The notes under the pieces are model-generated. The model made no database searches, was not told the DNA's origin, and worked only from the letters and a program-made list of their open reading frames with translations. Shown piece by piece: positions 52,593-63,191 of a stretch of DNA of 64,000 nt. Location of the stretch: contig AP025283.1 of assembly GCA_024347235.1 (NCBI GenBank), forward strand, positions 434,001 to 498,000, in the 5' to 3' direction. Each line of letters opens with the position of its first letter. The stretch's first letter is position 1. Position numbers and translations under genes: made by a program. The DNA is from Aliamphritea spongicola (GTDB taxonomy: Bacteria > Pseudomonadota > Gammaproteobacteria > Pseudomonadales > Balneatricaceae).

Positions 52593-54366
52593 ATGCAAAA
52601 TATCTTTTCCAGACTTTCCGATGTGGCAATGGCTGCCCCTAAACGTGCGTTTTGCGCCATTGTACTTTTGGTTCTGGCTTTTGATTTAGTGTTGGTACGT
52701 GATTTTGGCTGGGTGCTGGAAAATTTCCAGGGAAACGCTTCCTGGTGAATTATGGGCTGAGCAGTCTGGCGCTGGTGTTACTGACGATTCTGCTACTGCC
52801 GTTACGGACCTATGTTGGCCGTACCGTTGTGATTGCGCTGATTCTGATCCCGCAGCTGGTGCAGCTGTCGTTTTTCGCGATCTACCGGAATTTTGTATCT
52901 GTTTTTGATTTACGGTTTGTTGCGGAAGATCCTCTGCTGACGCTGATCCTGTGGCTGGATAATGCGGCCATCTTTAAACCGTTGCTGCTGATTGCGCTGG
53001 AACTGCCGTTATTACTGTTGCTGACGCGCCTGCCGTTGCGACCCCGCTGGTGGGCCAGGGGCATCTCCGGGGTGTTTGGCAGCCTGCTGTTTCTGTTGCT
53101 GGCCTTTAACTGGTACGGCGTGACGAAATTTCAGTTCAGCAGTCTGGCGTATATCGGTACGTTTCCGGGACTGATCGAACAGCAGGTGTTTGCCGCAAAA
53201 CTGGTTGAGAAACCGGTGCTTGAAAAGCAGGTAGCGGCAAAAGATGCACCTAATATTGTTTTTGTGGTGGGTGAGTCCCTCACCAAGAGTCAGATGGGCG
53301 TGTACGGTTACGACCGGGATACCACGCCGAATCTGCAGCGACTACTGGATGTCGGAGAGCTAGTCCTTTATGACAATGCGGTGAGTATCGGTACTAAGAC
53401 TCTCAGCTCTGTGCCTTATATGTTAACGGGCCTGCAGGGGATCGACCCTCACGGCAGAGTGTATTCAGTCCCGACGATTTTCAATTACGCCAAGGCGGCG
53501 GGCTATCAGACGGCACTGATCACCGCGCAGGATTTTAAATGGCGCAATGTGGATCAGATGTTCCTGGACGGCGATCTGGATTATTTTCAGGAAGGCACTG
53601 ACTTCAGCAGTAATATTTCGGTGTCGATCGGCGCCGATGATATGACGGTGTTAGAGAAGGGCGTGATGCCTTATCTGAAGCAGGCTAAACAGTCTGATGC
53701 GCCCTATATGCTGGTTGTTCAGATGAACGGGAACCATTATCCGTATTCAAAACATTCGCCGGATGAGTTTAAGAAATTCCTGCCGGAAGAAGATGAGAAC
53801 GGAGTGAATGCCTATGATAATTCCGTGGCTTACAGTGACCATTACTTCAATGAGTTGATTAACGCTATTCGTGCGGATGATCCGGATGCCTGGATCTTCT
53901 TTTCAACGGATCATGGCCAGAATATTGATTCCAAGAATTCGCCTTACAACTATGGTTATGGCCTGGGTACTACACATAACGCAATGTTTGCCGTGCCGCC
54001 TGCCAGCGAAGCCGCTGCAATGCAGGTAAATACAGACCGGCCGGTCAGCAGTGCGGATATTTTTGCCACCATTCTGGGGCTGATGGATACCCGTCCGGTG
54101 AGTGATATCGATGGCGAGAACTTACGGGAACCGATTGATCCTGAAAGGCTCAGAGTGATTTCAGCGTATATGAAAACCCTGCATAACGATCCTAATGCTG
54201 TGCTGGTTTTCCTGATCTCAGTTACCTGCATATCGACTTTGAGCGTAAGAGCGCAATCTTACCTGAAGACGGCAAAGTGGTGCCGTATACCAAGTTACCG
54301 GACAATTACCGGCGTTTATTTGACCGTTACCTCAATCCGCAGCAAGAAGGCGCAAATGATGGCTGA
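52593..54366 (+). CDS. Phosphoethanolamine transferase, EptA/CptA-like (two frameshifts)
   Basis: About 592 residues. Five N-terminal membrane helices (CAIVLLVLAFDLVLV, LALVLLTILLLPLRTYV, FKPLLLIALELPLLLLLTR) precede a periplasmic sulfatase-fold domain. Motifs: IVFVVGESLTKSQMGVYGYD with the presumed nucleophile Thr, RDTTPNLQRLL, MNGNHYPYSKHSP and FFSTDHGQNID (metal-binding). Breaks near 52742 (GG, expected SWVNYGLSS) and 54215 (CC, expected VFPDLSYLHIDF). Start ATG 52593. The end overlaps waaF by eight bases. Position beside heptosyltransferases suggests it decorates LPS core or lipid A. Confidence 0.85.
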
Positions 54367-55380
54367 AAAATCCTGATAGTAGGACCCTCCTGGGTAGGCG
54401 ATATGCTGATGAGTCAGTCTCTGTATCGTTTACTGAAGGCTCAGCAGCCGGACTGTCAGATTGATGTACTGGCACCGGACTGGTGCCGGGCGGTGCTGGA
54501 GCGGATGCCTGAGGTGGATAACACGGTGGCCATGCCGGTGGGACACGGGCGTTTACAGTGGAAGGTACGTAAGCAGGTTGCTGAAGGGCTTAAGGGCCGT
54601 TATGACCGGGCACTGGTCCTGCCGAACTCTCTGAAATCTGCGCTGATTCCCTGGATGGCAGGGATTCCGGTGCGCACCGGCTGGAAAGGTGAGTTGCGTT
54701 ACGGTCTGCTGACGGATCTCAGAGCGCTGGATAAGAAGGCTTTTCCGCTGATGGTGCAGCGGTATATTGCGCTGGCTCAGGCGCCCTGTGCATCCGGTGA
54801 TGACCTGCCGGAAATTTTGCGGCCTGAATTACAGGTTGATGCTGATGCTCAGGCTGAACTGAAGGCCGCCCATGGCCTGACGGATAACTACATTGGCTTA
54901 TGCCCCGGCGCTGAGTTCGGCCCGGCCAAGCGCTGGCCGGATTATCACTATGCTGACCTGGCGAAACAGCTGATCAGCGCGGGCTTTCAGGTGTGTATTT
55001 TCGGCTCTGCTAATGATCAGGCGGTCAGTGAACAGATTCTCGCTCAGCTGAGTGATGCAGAAAAACAGGCTTGCGTGGATTTATGCGGTAAAACGTCCCT
55101 GCAAGCAGCGATTGATCTGCTGGCAGGTGCCCGGGCAGTGGTCAGCAATGATTCCGGCCTGATGCATATGGCGGCTGCGCTGGGAACCCCTCTGGTAGCG
55201 CTCTACGGCCCGACCAGCCCCGATTTTACCCCGCCGTTAACGGATAAAGTTGAAGTTATCCGTCTGATTGATGGCTATATCAAAATCCGTAAAGGGGATG
55301 CTGATCAGGGATATCACCAGAGCATGATTGATATCAGTCCGGCATCGGTATTCAAAGCGGTTGAGCAGCAATTATCATGA
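54359..55380 (+). CDS. waaF: ADP-heptose:LPS heptosyltransferase II WaaF (frameshifted)
   Basis: Adds the second heptose to the inner core. It starts MAEKILIVGPSWVGDMLMSQ; ALVLPNSLKSALIPWMAGIP, GLCPGAEFGPAKRWPDYHYA and VSNDSGLMHMAAALGTPLVA follow in the usual GT9 order. One A is missing in GAAAAATC near 54365-54370. AAGAAGG lies eight bases before ATG 54359. About 341 residues, normal for WaaF. Its stop overlaps the start of waaC (ATGA). Confidence 0.95.
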
Positions 55381-56392
55381 GAGTGTTAGTTGTAAAGACC
55401 TCTTCTATGGGCGATATCATCCATACCTTGCCGGCCCTGACAGACGCTGTGCAGGCGATTCCCGGTATCCGTTTTGACTGGGTGGTTGAGGAAGGTTTTG
55501 CTGAGATCCCCGCTGGCATGCAGCAGTGGATAAGGTAATTCCCGTGGCAATCCGGCGGTGGCGTAAGCAGCCACTGAAGACCTGGAAAAGCGGGGAGTGG
55601 CAGGCCTATAAGCAGGCGTTGCAGGCGCGGGACTATGATTTTGTGATTGACGCTCAGGGGTTAATCAAAAGTGCCTTTCTGGTAACTCGTTTAGCAAAAG
55701 GTGTGACCTGCGGTTATGACAAAGCCTCGGTGACTGAGTCACTGGCAACCAGCTGTTACCGCAATACCTATACGGTGGACCGTCAGCAGCATGCGGTTGA
55801 GCGAATCCGGCAGTTGTTTGCATTATCTCTGGGATATGCGCTTCCCGGGGAGAAAGGTGATTTCGCCATCCGTCAGCATTTTTGCAGAAGGCGCAGGATG
55901 AACAGCCATATCTGGTCTTTTGCACAGCACCACCCGCGCAGACAAGCACTGGCCGGAAGCATACTGGCAGCAGCTAATTGAACGGGCTGCCGGTGAAGAG
56001 TTCAGAGTGAAACTGCCCTGGGTGACTGCTGAAGAGCTGGCCAGAGCAGAGCGCCTGGCGGCTGATAATCCATTTGTGGATATCTTGCCCAAGCTGAATT
56101 TACACGATGTGTCTGCGGTGATTGCCGGTGCAACCGCCTGTGTATCTGTTGATACCGGCTTATCGCACATGGCGGCGGCACTTGACCGGCCAAACATCAC
56201 TTTATTCGGACCGACAGACCCCGGGCTGGTGGGCGGTTACGGAAAAATCAGTTATCGCTGGAGGCCAAAATGCAGCCGGCAGTGGATGTTCAGATTGAGC
56301 CTCAGGTGTTTGCTCCGTTGACGGCGGATATTGTGTGGCAATATTTACAGGAAACACTCCGCCGGAGTGAATGTCAGGCCGGGGAAGCGTAA
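55377..56392 (+). CDS. waaC: LPS heptosyltransferase I WaaC (four frameshifts)
   Basis: Adds the first heptose to Kdo. MRVLVVKTSSMGDIIHTLPA, FVIDAQGLIKSAFLVTRLAK and VSVDTGLSHMAAALDRPNIT with LFGPTDPGLVGGYGK are diagnostic. Breaks near 55511 (needs PAWHAAVDKV), 55876-55880, 55917-55920 and 56243-56247, all T, A or C runs. About 340 residues. Start overlaps waaF stop and the stop overlaps the next ATG (TAATG), so this is a tightly coupled operon. Confidence 0.93.
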
Positions 56393-57132
56393 TGGGGATT
56401 AAATTACAGATTAATCGGCAGTTTAGTGATCTCAAAGAAGAGATAGAGAACCTTGAGGGCTTGTTCTCAGGCTCTGCAGAGTCGATTCACAAAGCACGTA
56501 ATGAATTACGCATAGTCACCCTGAAAGGTAAGCGCTATGTGCTGAAAGCCTTTAAAGTGCCGGGCTTTCCTGCCAATGCTATTTACGGGCTGCTGCGGGC
56601 ATCCAAAGCTTATAAGTCTTATCATAACTCCATACTTCTCAAAGATTACGCACCCTGCCCGGTGGCATATATGGAGCAGCGGCAGGGCTTTTGCTTCAGC
56701 AAAGTTATTACCTGAGCGAAGCCTTTGATTACGATTTTACTATCCGTGAACCTTTACTGGATGCGGACTTCCCGGACCGGGAAGCGATACTCAGAGCCTT
56801 TGCGCGGTTTTCCCTGAAATTGCATAACGACGGTTTTTCACCGGGATTATTCGCCGGGAAATATTCTGCTGAAGCGGGACGGTGATGATTTCGTGTTCAA
56901 AGTGGTGGATGTAAACCGTCTGAGTATCTCAGCGCTGTCGGATACTGACCGTGCCCGGAGTTTTTCCAAATTGTGGGCCAAGCCGGAAGATCTGGCTGTC
57001 ATTGCGGAAGAATATGCCCTGCATACAAAGGTAGGTAAACGTTTTGCGGATGATGTTGTAAAGTTTTCCGAGAAGAATAAAACCTTTAAAAACTTTAAGA
57101 AGCGGCTTAAGGGCAAGCCGGTAACTGACTAG
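56392..57132 (+). CDS. LPS core sugar kinase, InaA/WaaP/KdkA-like (frameshifted)
   Basis: About 248 residues. A protein-kinase-like fold is visible: ATP lysine in LKGKRYVLKAFKVPGF, catalytic loop HNDGFFHRDYSPGNILL after repair, and VVDVNRLS in place of the DFG region. Such enzymes phosphorylate heptose or Kdo in the LPS core. Breaks near 56694 (TTTT) and 56828-56834 (two T missing or one extra). It starts inside the waaC stop. Substrate (heptose or Kdo) is not decided by sequence. Confidence 0.78.
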
Positions 57133-57149
57133 AGACTGATTGCTGTCAT

Positions 57150-58411
57150 ATGGATAAGCATCCCTGGGATCACCATTCCGATCAGCCCTATCCGATACGG
57201 GACCGGGCGTATAAAAAGCGGATGAAACGCCGTCACAGAAAAGATCTGCTTAAACTGGTTCTCACGAGTTTAATGGTCTTCCCCATTGCCTTGCTGCATT
57301 TTCTCTTTAACCGTAACACCGGCATGCAACGTGCAGATGCGTCTTTTTGGCTTGTGTATTAATCTGGATAAGGGGAAGAGCAGTTCCGGCTGCTTGATGA
57401 GCTTGACTGCCAGACGGTGCAGTTCAGGGTCTTTCTGCGTGATTTTACCCAGCGTAAGGACGAGTATCTGGCGTTTGTGAAACGCTGTCAGGGGCGGCAT
57501 CTGCTGATTACCCTGGTACAGGATTCTGACTGTATTGATGATCACAGTGGGCTGCGGTCGGTTCTGGAGGATGTGTTTGCGACCTTCAATGGCTTGTGCA
57601 GTGAGTATCAGGTGGGTAATACCATTAACCGGACTAAATGGGGATTCTTCTCCGTCAGGCAGTATCTGGATTTTTATCAGGTCGCTCAGCAACTTAAAGA
57701 TGAGAAGTACCCGGAACTGACTTTAGTTGGCCCTTCTGTTATTGATTTTGAGTATCACTATCTTATTCGGGCGATGTTCAGCCTTGCGAATGTGCATTTT
57801 GATAAGGTTTCTTCACTGCTTTACGTCGACCGGCGGGGAGCGCCGGAAAATACTCAGCTGGGGATTTTTGATACGGTTAATAAGATTAACCTGTTGCACA
57901 GTATCTGCCGGTTAAGCCCGAAAAGTTCAGACCGGATATTACTCACAGAAGTTAACTGGCCGTTATCCGGTACTGCGCCCTGGGCGCCGACCAGCGAAAC
58001 AGAGTGTGTCAGTGAAGATGATTACGCCCGCTTTTATTACGTTACCACCTGCTGGCGCTGGCCAGCGGTAAAGTGGAGACGGTTTACTGGCACCAGTTAA
58101 TTGCGCCGGGTTATGGTTTGATCGATACCCGGGAAGGTATTCGTTACCGCACTGCGTTTAAGGTATACCGGGCGATGCTGAAGCATTTAGGCGGTGCTGA
58201 ACAGCTTCGCTATTCTGAAACTGATGGTTGGCATTGTCTTGAGTTTATTCAGCAGGGGCACAAAGGCCGTGTACTCTGGAGTGAGCAAGGGCAGAAATCA
58301 GTTGCAAGTCTGACTAAGCCTGACGAGGCTGCATTTGATCTGTGCGGCGAACCTGCAGATGCTGATCTGCAGGTCGGCACTGATCCCGTCTATTTAATCC
58401 GGCCAGTTTAG
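57150..58411 (+). CDS. Glycoside-hydrolase-like TIM-barrel protein of the LPS locus (frameshifted)
   Basis: About 420 residues. An N-terminal basic segment (KKRMKRRHRKDLLKLVLTSL) leads into an apparent TIM barrel: NLDKGEEQFRLLDELDCQTV, FRVFLRDFTQRKDEYLAFVK, YQVGNTINRTKWGFFSVRQY, then ILLTEVNWPLSGTAPWAPTS. This resembles clan GH-A hydrolases, where Asn-Glu carries the acid/base; here the position reads GNTINR, with Thr. The E in LTEVNW would match the nucleophile. Breaks near 57343, 57374-57377 and 58028. No clear ribosome-binding site before ATG 57150. Its stop overlaps that of the convergent waaL. Function unknown. Confidence 0.65.
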
Positions 58412-59658
58412 TCGCTGGCCGATGGCCGGCTTTGAACCTGAAACAGCATCTGGCTGAGTATAATCAGCAGACCTGTATACATGATGATGCCGTTGTTCAG
58501 GAAGATCATGTCCTGCGTCAGATTGGCAATGGCAAATACCAGCCCGAAGCAGAGCAGGGCATAGGCGTAAGGCTGCTCTTCAGAGCTGCCCCGGCGGATA
58601 GCCGATACTGCTATATAAACCGGCACCCACAGGAAGGTGCATAAAATCGCCAGACCAATTAGCCCGCGGCGAGCGACTGTGTTCATGTAAGCGTTATGTG
58701 AGCTGTCAAACCGTTTCAGTTTTTCAGGAAAACGCCCCTGATCAACCTGCTGGGTTTTATACTCGACTAAGCGGTTTTTACCCACACCTGTGATCGGAGA
58801 GGTTGCAGCCACTTCACCTGCAACCTGCCAGAGATTAAAGCGGATACTGGTTGAAGTGGCTGCTTGGGAATTGTAGTTTGAAATTTCTGCTACAGCCTGC
58901 GCTAAACGGCCTGTTTTAGATATATTCAACGCTAATATAGTACCTGCCAGCAGACTGGATCCGATGAGTACCAGAACAGTTTTTTTAGGCTGATTTTAAA
59001 CTTATACGCTTGCAGAGCGATCAGGCAAAGTGCCAGCAGGGGAAGTGTAATTATGCTGCCACGGCTCCGCGATAAAATTCCCGCATAAAGTGCGCCGCAA
59101 CAGAGTAGACAGCACAGCACATAAAGCAAGAAGTTGCGCTGGGAGCTTGTGTTGCGAGTAGCACAAAGAGCAATACCTGCAGCGCCGATCGCAATTGCAA
59201 TAGCACCATACTGAATCGCGTTGACGTCGCCATTCACGCGGGCAACACCAAGGTAGTATTTCTCGTAAACAGACTGCATCAGCAGCAATACTGCGCTGAA
59301 CATAAAGCTGTATATCAGTTGTTGCCGTCCCGGACGCAGGGCATTGCACAGCAGCAGAGCCGGCATTAAGAGGAGTACTTTTGCCGGTGCGTCCAGAATT
59401 CTTGGTTTAACGTCATGGAGGAGGACTTCCATGATAAAACTCAGTACGTAGAGTGCAGCAATGATGATGAGCAATTTTTCCGGACGGCTCAGGGTAATCT
59501 GCTGGCGGACTTGTTTGCTGAAGAAAAATACATAACTGGCAAGAATTAACAGGCTGGCCAGGTTATAGCTACCTTCGAATGTCACACTTACCAGAACAAA
59601 AACTAAGGGCAAAGCTAAGGTAATACCGCCCTGCCGTAACAAAATTCAGATTGCTCAT
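58408..59658 (-). CDS. waaL: O-antigen ligase WaaL-like (frameshifted)
   Basis: About 417 residues with ten or more helices. Family features: SRSRGSIITLPLLALCLIAL, then the large loop with WQVAGEVAATSPITGVGKNR and SSHNAYMNTVARRGLIGLAI (catalytic SHNxxL-like motif). NLTQDMIFLNNGIIMY lies near the end. Breaks in the seven-base A run near 58980 (one short) and near 59637-59640 at the start (two T short), which would give MSNLNFLLRQGGITL from ATG 59658. The LTA-synthase-like gene ends in TAATG over this start. Confidence 0.85.
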
Positions 59659-61649
59659 TATTTAGTGTGTCCCGATGTTAAGGCGTTCGCCTGTGTCACT
59701 TCCCAGTTGATAAATGTGCGCTGTAAGTCGATGAACATTGAGATTTTCTCCTGAGACAGAGCAGGGTTATCCACCGCCGCATCCAAGGTCAGGCTGTCGC
59801 CGTGCCATGGGTAAATTTTACTGGTGTCATCCAGGTTTACAGTGCCTTTACTGTTTATCCAGACAGATTCGTTAAACCCAAAGTTGCGTTGTGGGTCGTC
59901 CCGGGTCATCAACAGATCCCGGCCACCGATATTGAAATACGGCTTGCCGCTCAGGCTCAGGTTGTACAGTGTCGGCATAATGTCTTTATGGGAGCCGATC
60001 CGTTGGCTGTCATAGCGGAACTCCCGGCTGTTGAGAATACTGTCTGGTACCCGCAGGTAAAAGGTACGGCACTGTCGAGCATGGATTCTTCAGGCAACCT
60101 GGCTTCAAAACGGCGCATCTGATGGTCACCGGTAGCCGCGATGACGGTGTTATCGGCCAGCTTATCGCTGGCTTTTACGTCACCAATAAAGCGCCCGAGG
60201 CTGTCAGCCGCGTACTGGAATGTTTTCAGAATGTTATCCAGTTCGATTTCACCGCCGCCGGCCCGTGCCTGATATTCAGCCGATACATCTACCGGTCCAG
60301 GTGTATAGCTGTCCGGGGTGAAATAAGGCGGATGATTGCTGACGGTCAGGATGTTAATGAATAACGGCTGGTCTGACTCATCGAGCAGTTTTTAGCCAGT
60401 TTAAACGCGTATTCGTCCGGGACTCCCCAGGCGGTCAGCTGACTTTTAGCTTCCGGATATTCTTTCATCAGGAAGTTCTGGTCATACACGACATCAACCC
60501 CTTGTAAAGGCAGGTAGTTCACCAAATTACGCCACATCATATTACCGGGGAGATAAATACGGTTTTATAACCGGCCTCTTTGTAGGGGCGGAAAATACTG
60601 CCCGCCAGTGGGGTTTTCTGAGCCGATGAATGGCTGATACTTCGAACCGGGCTGTTAAACAGAATGGCTGCCAGAGACGGTGCTGTGCCGTCCCCTGCGG
60701 AGACGAAACGTTTATATAAAAAGTCGGATTCGAAGTGTGGCCGCAGTGCCCCAGAAGATCATTGCTTTGGGGTTGTCCAGTTCAAGAATGTTAGACCCCA
60801 TGCTCTCCATCAGTGCCAGAACTACGTGTGGTGCCTGTGCTTCAAGATAAGGATTGACGGCTGAAGTTTGTTGCAGGGCTTTGTTACCGAAGAGCTTCAT
60901 ATTCAGCTGTTCAACTTCAGCGACTTCTACTTCATCGAACTTGGCATCTTTGCGTTTATCTTTGTTGGCCCAGCTGATGGCGATTAAACCATTGGGGTCA
61001 GCTTATTCAGGATATTCAGGTCAGAAATCTGTGCGTTACTCCGGCGCAGCGGGAATGTATCTACGGACCCGCGGGAGGCCACGGCAAACAGGCTGAAGAA
61101 GATCAGACCGTAGCTGATTGCTGCTGTTTTTGACCAGACTGTTGTGACCGGCTTTTTGGAAGATAGGAGGTGGAACAGGGCGCCGGCAATAATCGCTGCG
61201 ATCAGCGCCCTGATAACCGGATAGTCCTGCCAGATATTTGCCAGTACGGCGACAGTATCGTCTTCCGCCAGGCCAAATATGAAAATATCAAAATGGTTAT
61301 GGTAGGTTTCGTAGTAATAAAAATTACTGATAGAAATCAGTGTGAAGCCAAAGATAACCAGCAGGCTGTAACCGCGGACGAAAGCGCTGAATCCCTTCCA
61401 GGCTCTTTCGAAAGCAGCAAACGCCAGGCCTGCTAAAAACACCGGGACCATAAAAATAGTACTGGCCTTGAGGTCAAATAATAAACCGGTGGTAAAGAGT
61501 TTTATCAGGTCGGCTTCTTTGCCTGCCAGTTTGTCGGTGTCCACGAAGGCAATAAACATGGCCAGGCGGGCCAGCAGTAAGATAATGACCGCCGCCAGAA
61601 CCGTTTCAAAAATAGTTCGGCTGAGCTCTCGGTAACGTAACTGATACAT
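59658..61649 (-). CDS. LTA-synthase-like membrane phosphotransferase (about five frameshifts)
   Basis: About 665 residues. N-terminal helices (TVLAAVIILLLARLAMFIAF, LLVIFGFTLISISNFYYYE, FIAAIIAGALFHLL-like) precede an alkaline-phosphatase-fold domain. Motifs: HVVLALMESMGSNILELDNP, FVSAGDGTAPSLAAILFNSP with the likely nucleophile Thr, GYKTVFISPGNMMWRNLVNY, and GDHQMRRFEARL. Breaks near 60060, 60390, 60560, 60765 (C and G runs) and 60988. Family members transfer phosphoglycerol or phosphoethanolamine to periplasmic glycans. In a waa locus it may modify O-antigen or core. Confidence 0.82.
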
Positions 61650-61749
61650 ATATTTTTAAAAATATTCTGACGGTTAAAAATTGGCCACATAATATCATGA
61701 AGCGTTTACTTTCAGATATCAGGCAGTGTCGTTAAGTTATGATTCCGGT

Positions 61750-62335
61750 TCAGTTGGCCGGGGACTTTTCCAGGTGTTGCTGTAACCTGGTTTGGATGAC
61801 GTTTAACTGCTTCCTGATTTTGTAGGTGCGCAGGGGCCGGCAGTGGCGGTAAATAAAAATTTAAAGCCCGGGTGCCGTGAACCAATCCCGTCTATAACAC
61901 TGATCCGGTAGCTGCCGTCTTCCTGCCGGGGCAGTAAAATATTGGCAAAGCCAACGTCGACAAACAGGATTGAGTTTTTATGCAGGTAACCGGCAAGACG
62001 GTCAATCAGAGTATGGATAAGCGTTTCGCTAAGCAGATTCTGTTCAAGCGCTTCCAGCAGGCTGACCGCATCAGTTCCGTCATGGTTACAGACCCGCTCA
62101 AAAATGAGGCCTGGTCCCAGGTCGGTTTCAGTTTGTCCAAAGTAACCTGCCAGCATACTCAGATCTGCTTTGGCTGTTAGCAGGTGCTGATAGTAGACAC
62201 TTTCAATATTGTTTTGGTTTCTGTTTTTCCACCTTTGAAAGCGACTTTAATAACTTTGCTGTCGTCATTCGGATGCAGGTAGCAGCGGCGCTCGGATCCC
62301 TGGCCAAGAACAGGTGAGTGTCTGAGATGTATCAA
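61750..62335 (-). CDS. YrbL-family kinase-like protein (two frameshifts)
   Basis: About 195 residues. SPVLGQGSERRCYLHPNDDS and KVIKVAFKGGKTETKNN match the YrbL N-lobe (nucleotide loop and lysine). DLGPGLIFERVCNHDGTDAV and NSILFVDVGFANILLPRQED cover the catalytic part. Breaks near 62218 (A run) and 61835 (C run); the repaired end is YKIRKQLNVIQTRLQQHLEK with TGA at 61750. Start taken at TTG 62335 (LIHLRHSP); a longer frame begins at TTG 62419. In enterics YrbL belongs to the PhoP network; its biochemical role is unknown. Here it heads the minus-strand LPS operon. Confidence 0.75.
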
Positions 62336-62425
62336 TGTTGGGACTCTGGTCGCCCCGGTGTTGTCATGCCAGGGGTCATTGGTTAGTATTGTGCGGACTA
62401 CATCCCTTCCTGGTTGCAACCCTCT

Positions 62426-63190
62426 GTGAATAACATTTCCTGTGTCATTATCGCTAAAAATGCCGCCGGCTCACTGCCGAAAACATTGGATTCGTTGGCG
62501 GATTTCAGCGAGGTCGTAGTATACGATAACGGTTCAACTGATGCCACGAAAGAGATCGCCCGGCAATATGCCAATGTAAAGCTGGTATGCGGTGAATTCT
62601 TCGGCTTTGGCGAAACTAAAAATCATGCAGCCTCTTTTGCCAGCCATGACTGGATATTATCTCTGGATGCGGATGAAGTTATCACGCCTGAATTACTGGA
62701 TGCTATTGCGTCTGCCGAATTACAGCCTGGAAAAGTTTACCGTCTTGTGCGGGTAAATTATTACCGTGATCACGAAATCCGTTATTGCTGGAAGCAGGAA
62801 CATCTGACACGTCTTTACCACCGGGGTGAGACTAGCTTTAACGACTTTAAAGTCCATGAGTTCGTACTGGATGATGGTTTTGATGTTGTGGTTCTGGATG
62901 GCATTCTGAAGCACTATCCTTATTCAAACCTGAGCGATTTTCTGCAAAAGCAGATCGTTATTCAACGCTTTTTGCCCAGGAGCGGTGTGGGAAAAACAGT
63001 CTTCGCCTGCTAAGGCGGTGATGAGTGCCTGGTTTTCTTTTCTGAAAAATACCTGTTTAAGCTGGGATTCCTTGATGGCTATCCCGGTCTGGTTATTTCT
63101 GTGTCACATATGGTGACCAATTTTTATAAATATCTGAAACTGTACGAAGCCAATAAAGACCGTACAGCGCTCCGTAAGCCTGAGGTGTAG
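62426..63190 (+). CDS. Family 2 glycosyltransferase, WaaE/KdtX-like (three frameshifts)
   Basis: About 254 residues. ISCVIIAKNAAGSLPKTLDS, VVVYDNGSTDATKEIARQ, GFGETKNHAASFASHDWILS and LDADEV (DXD-type) are typical of WaaE, which adds glucose to heptose I. The second part after repair reads ADRYSTLFAQERCGKKQSSP, AKAVMSAWFSFLKKYLFKLG. Breaks in A runs near 62947-62950, 62993-62997 and 63046-63050. GTG start at 62426 is provisional. Divergent from the YrbL-like gene, it overlaps no neighbour, and the next gene starts one base after its stop. Confidence 0.88.
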
Positions 63191-63191
63191 C

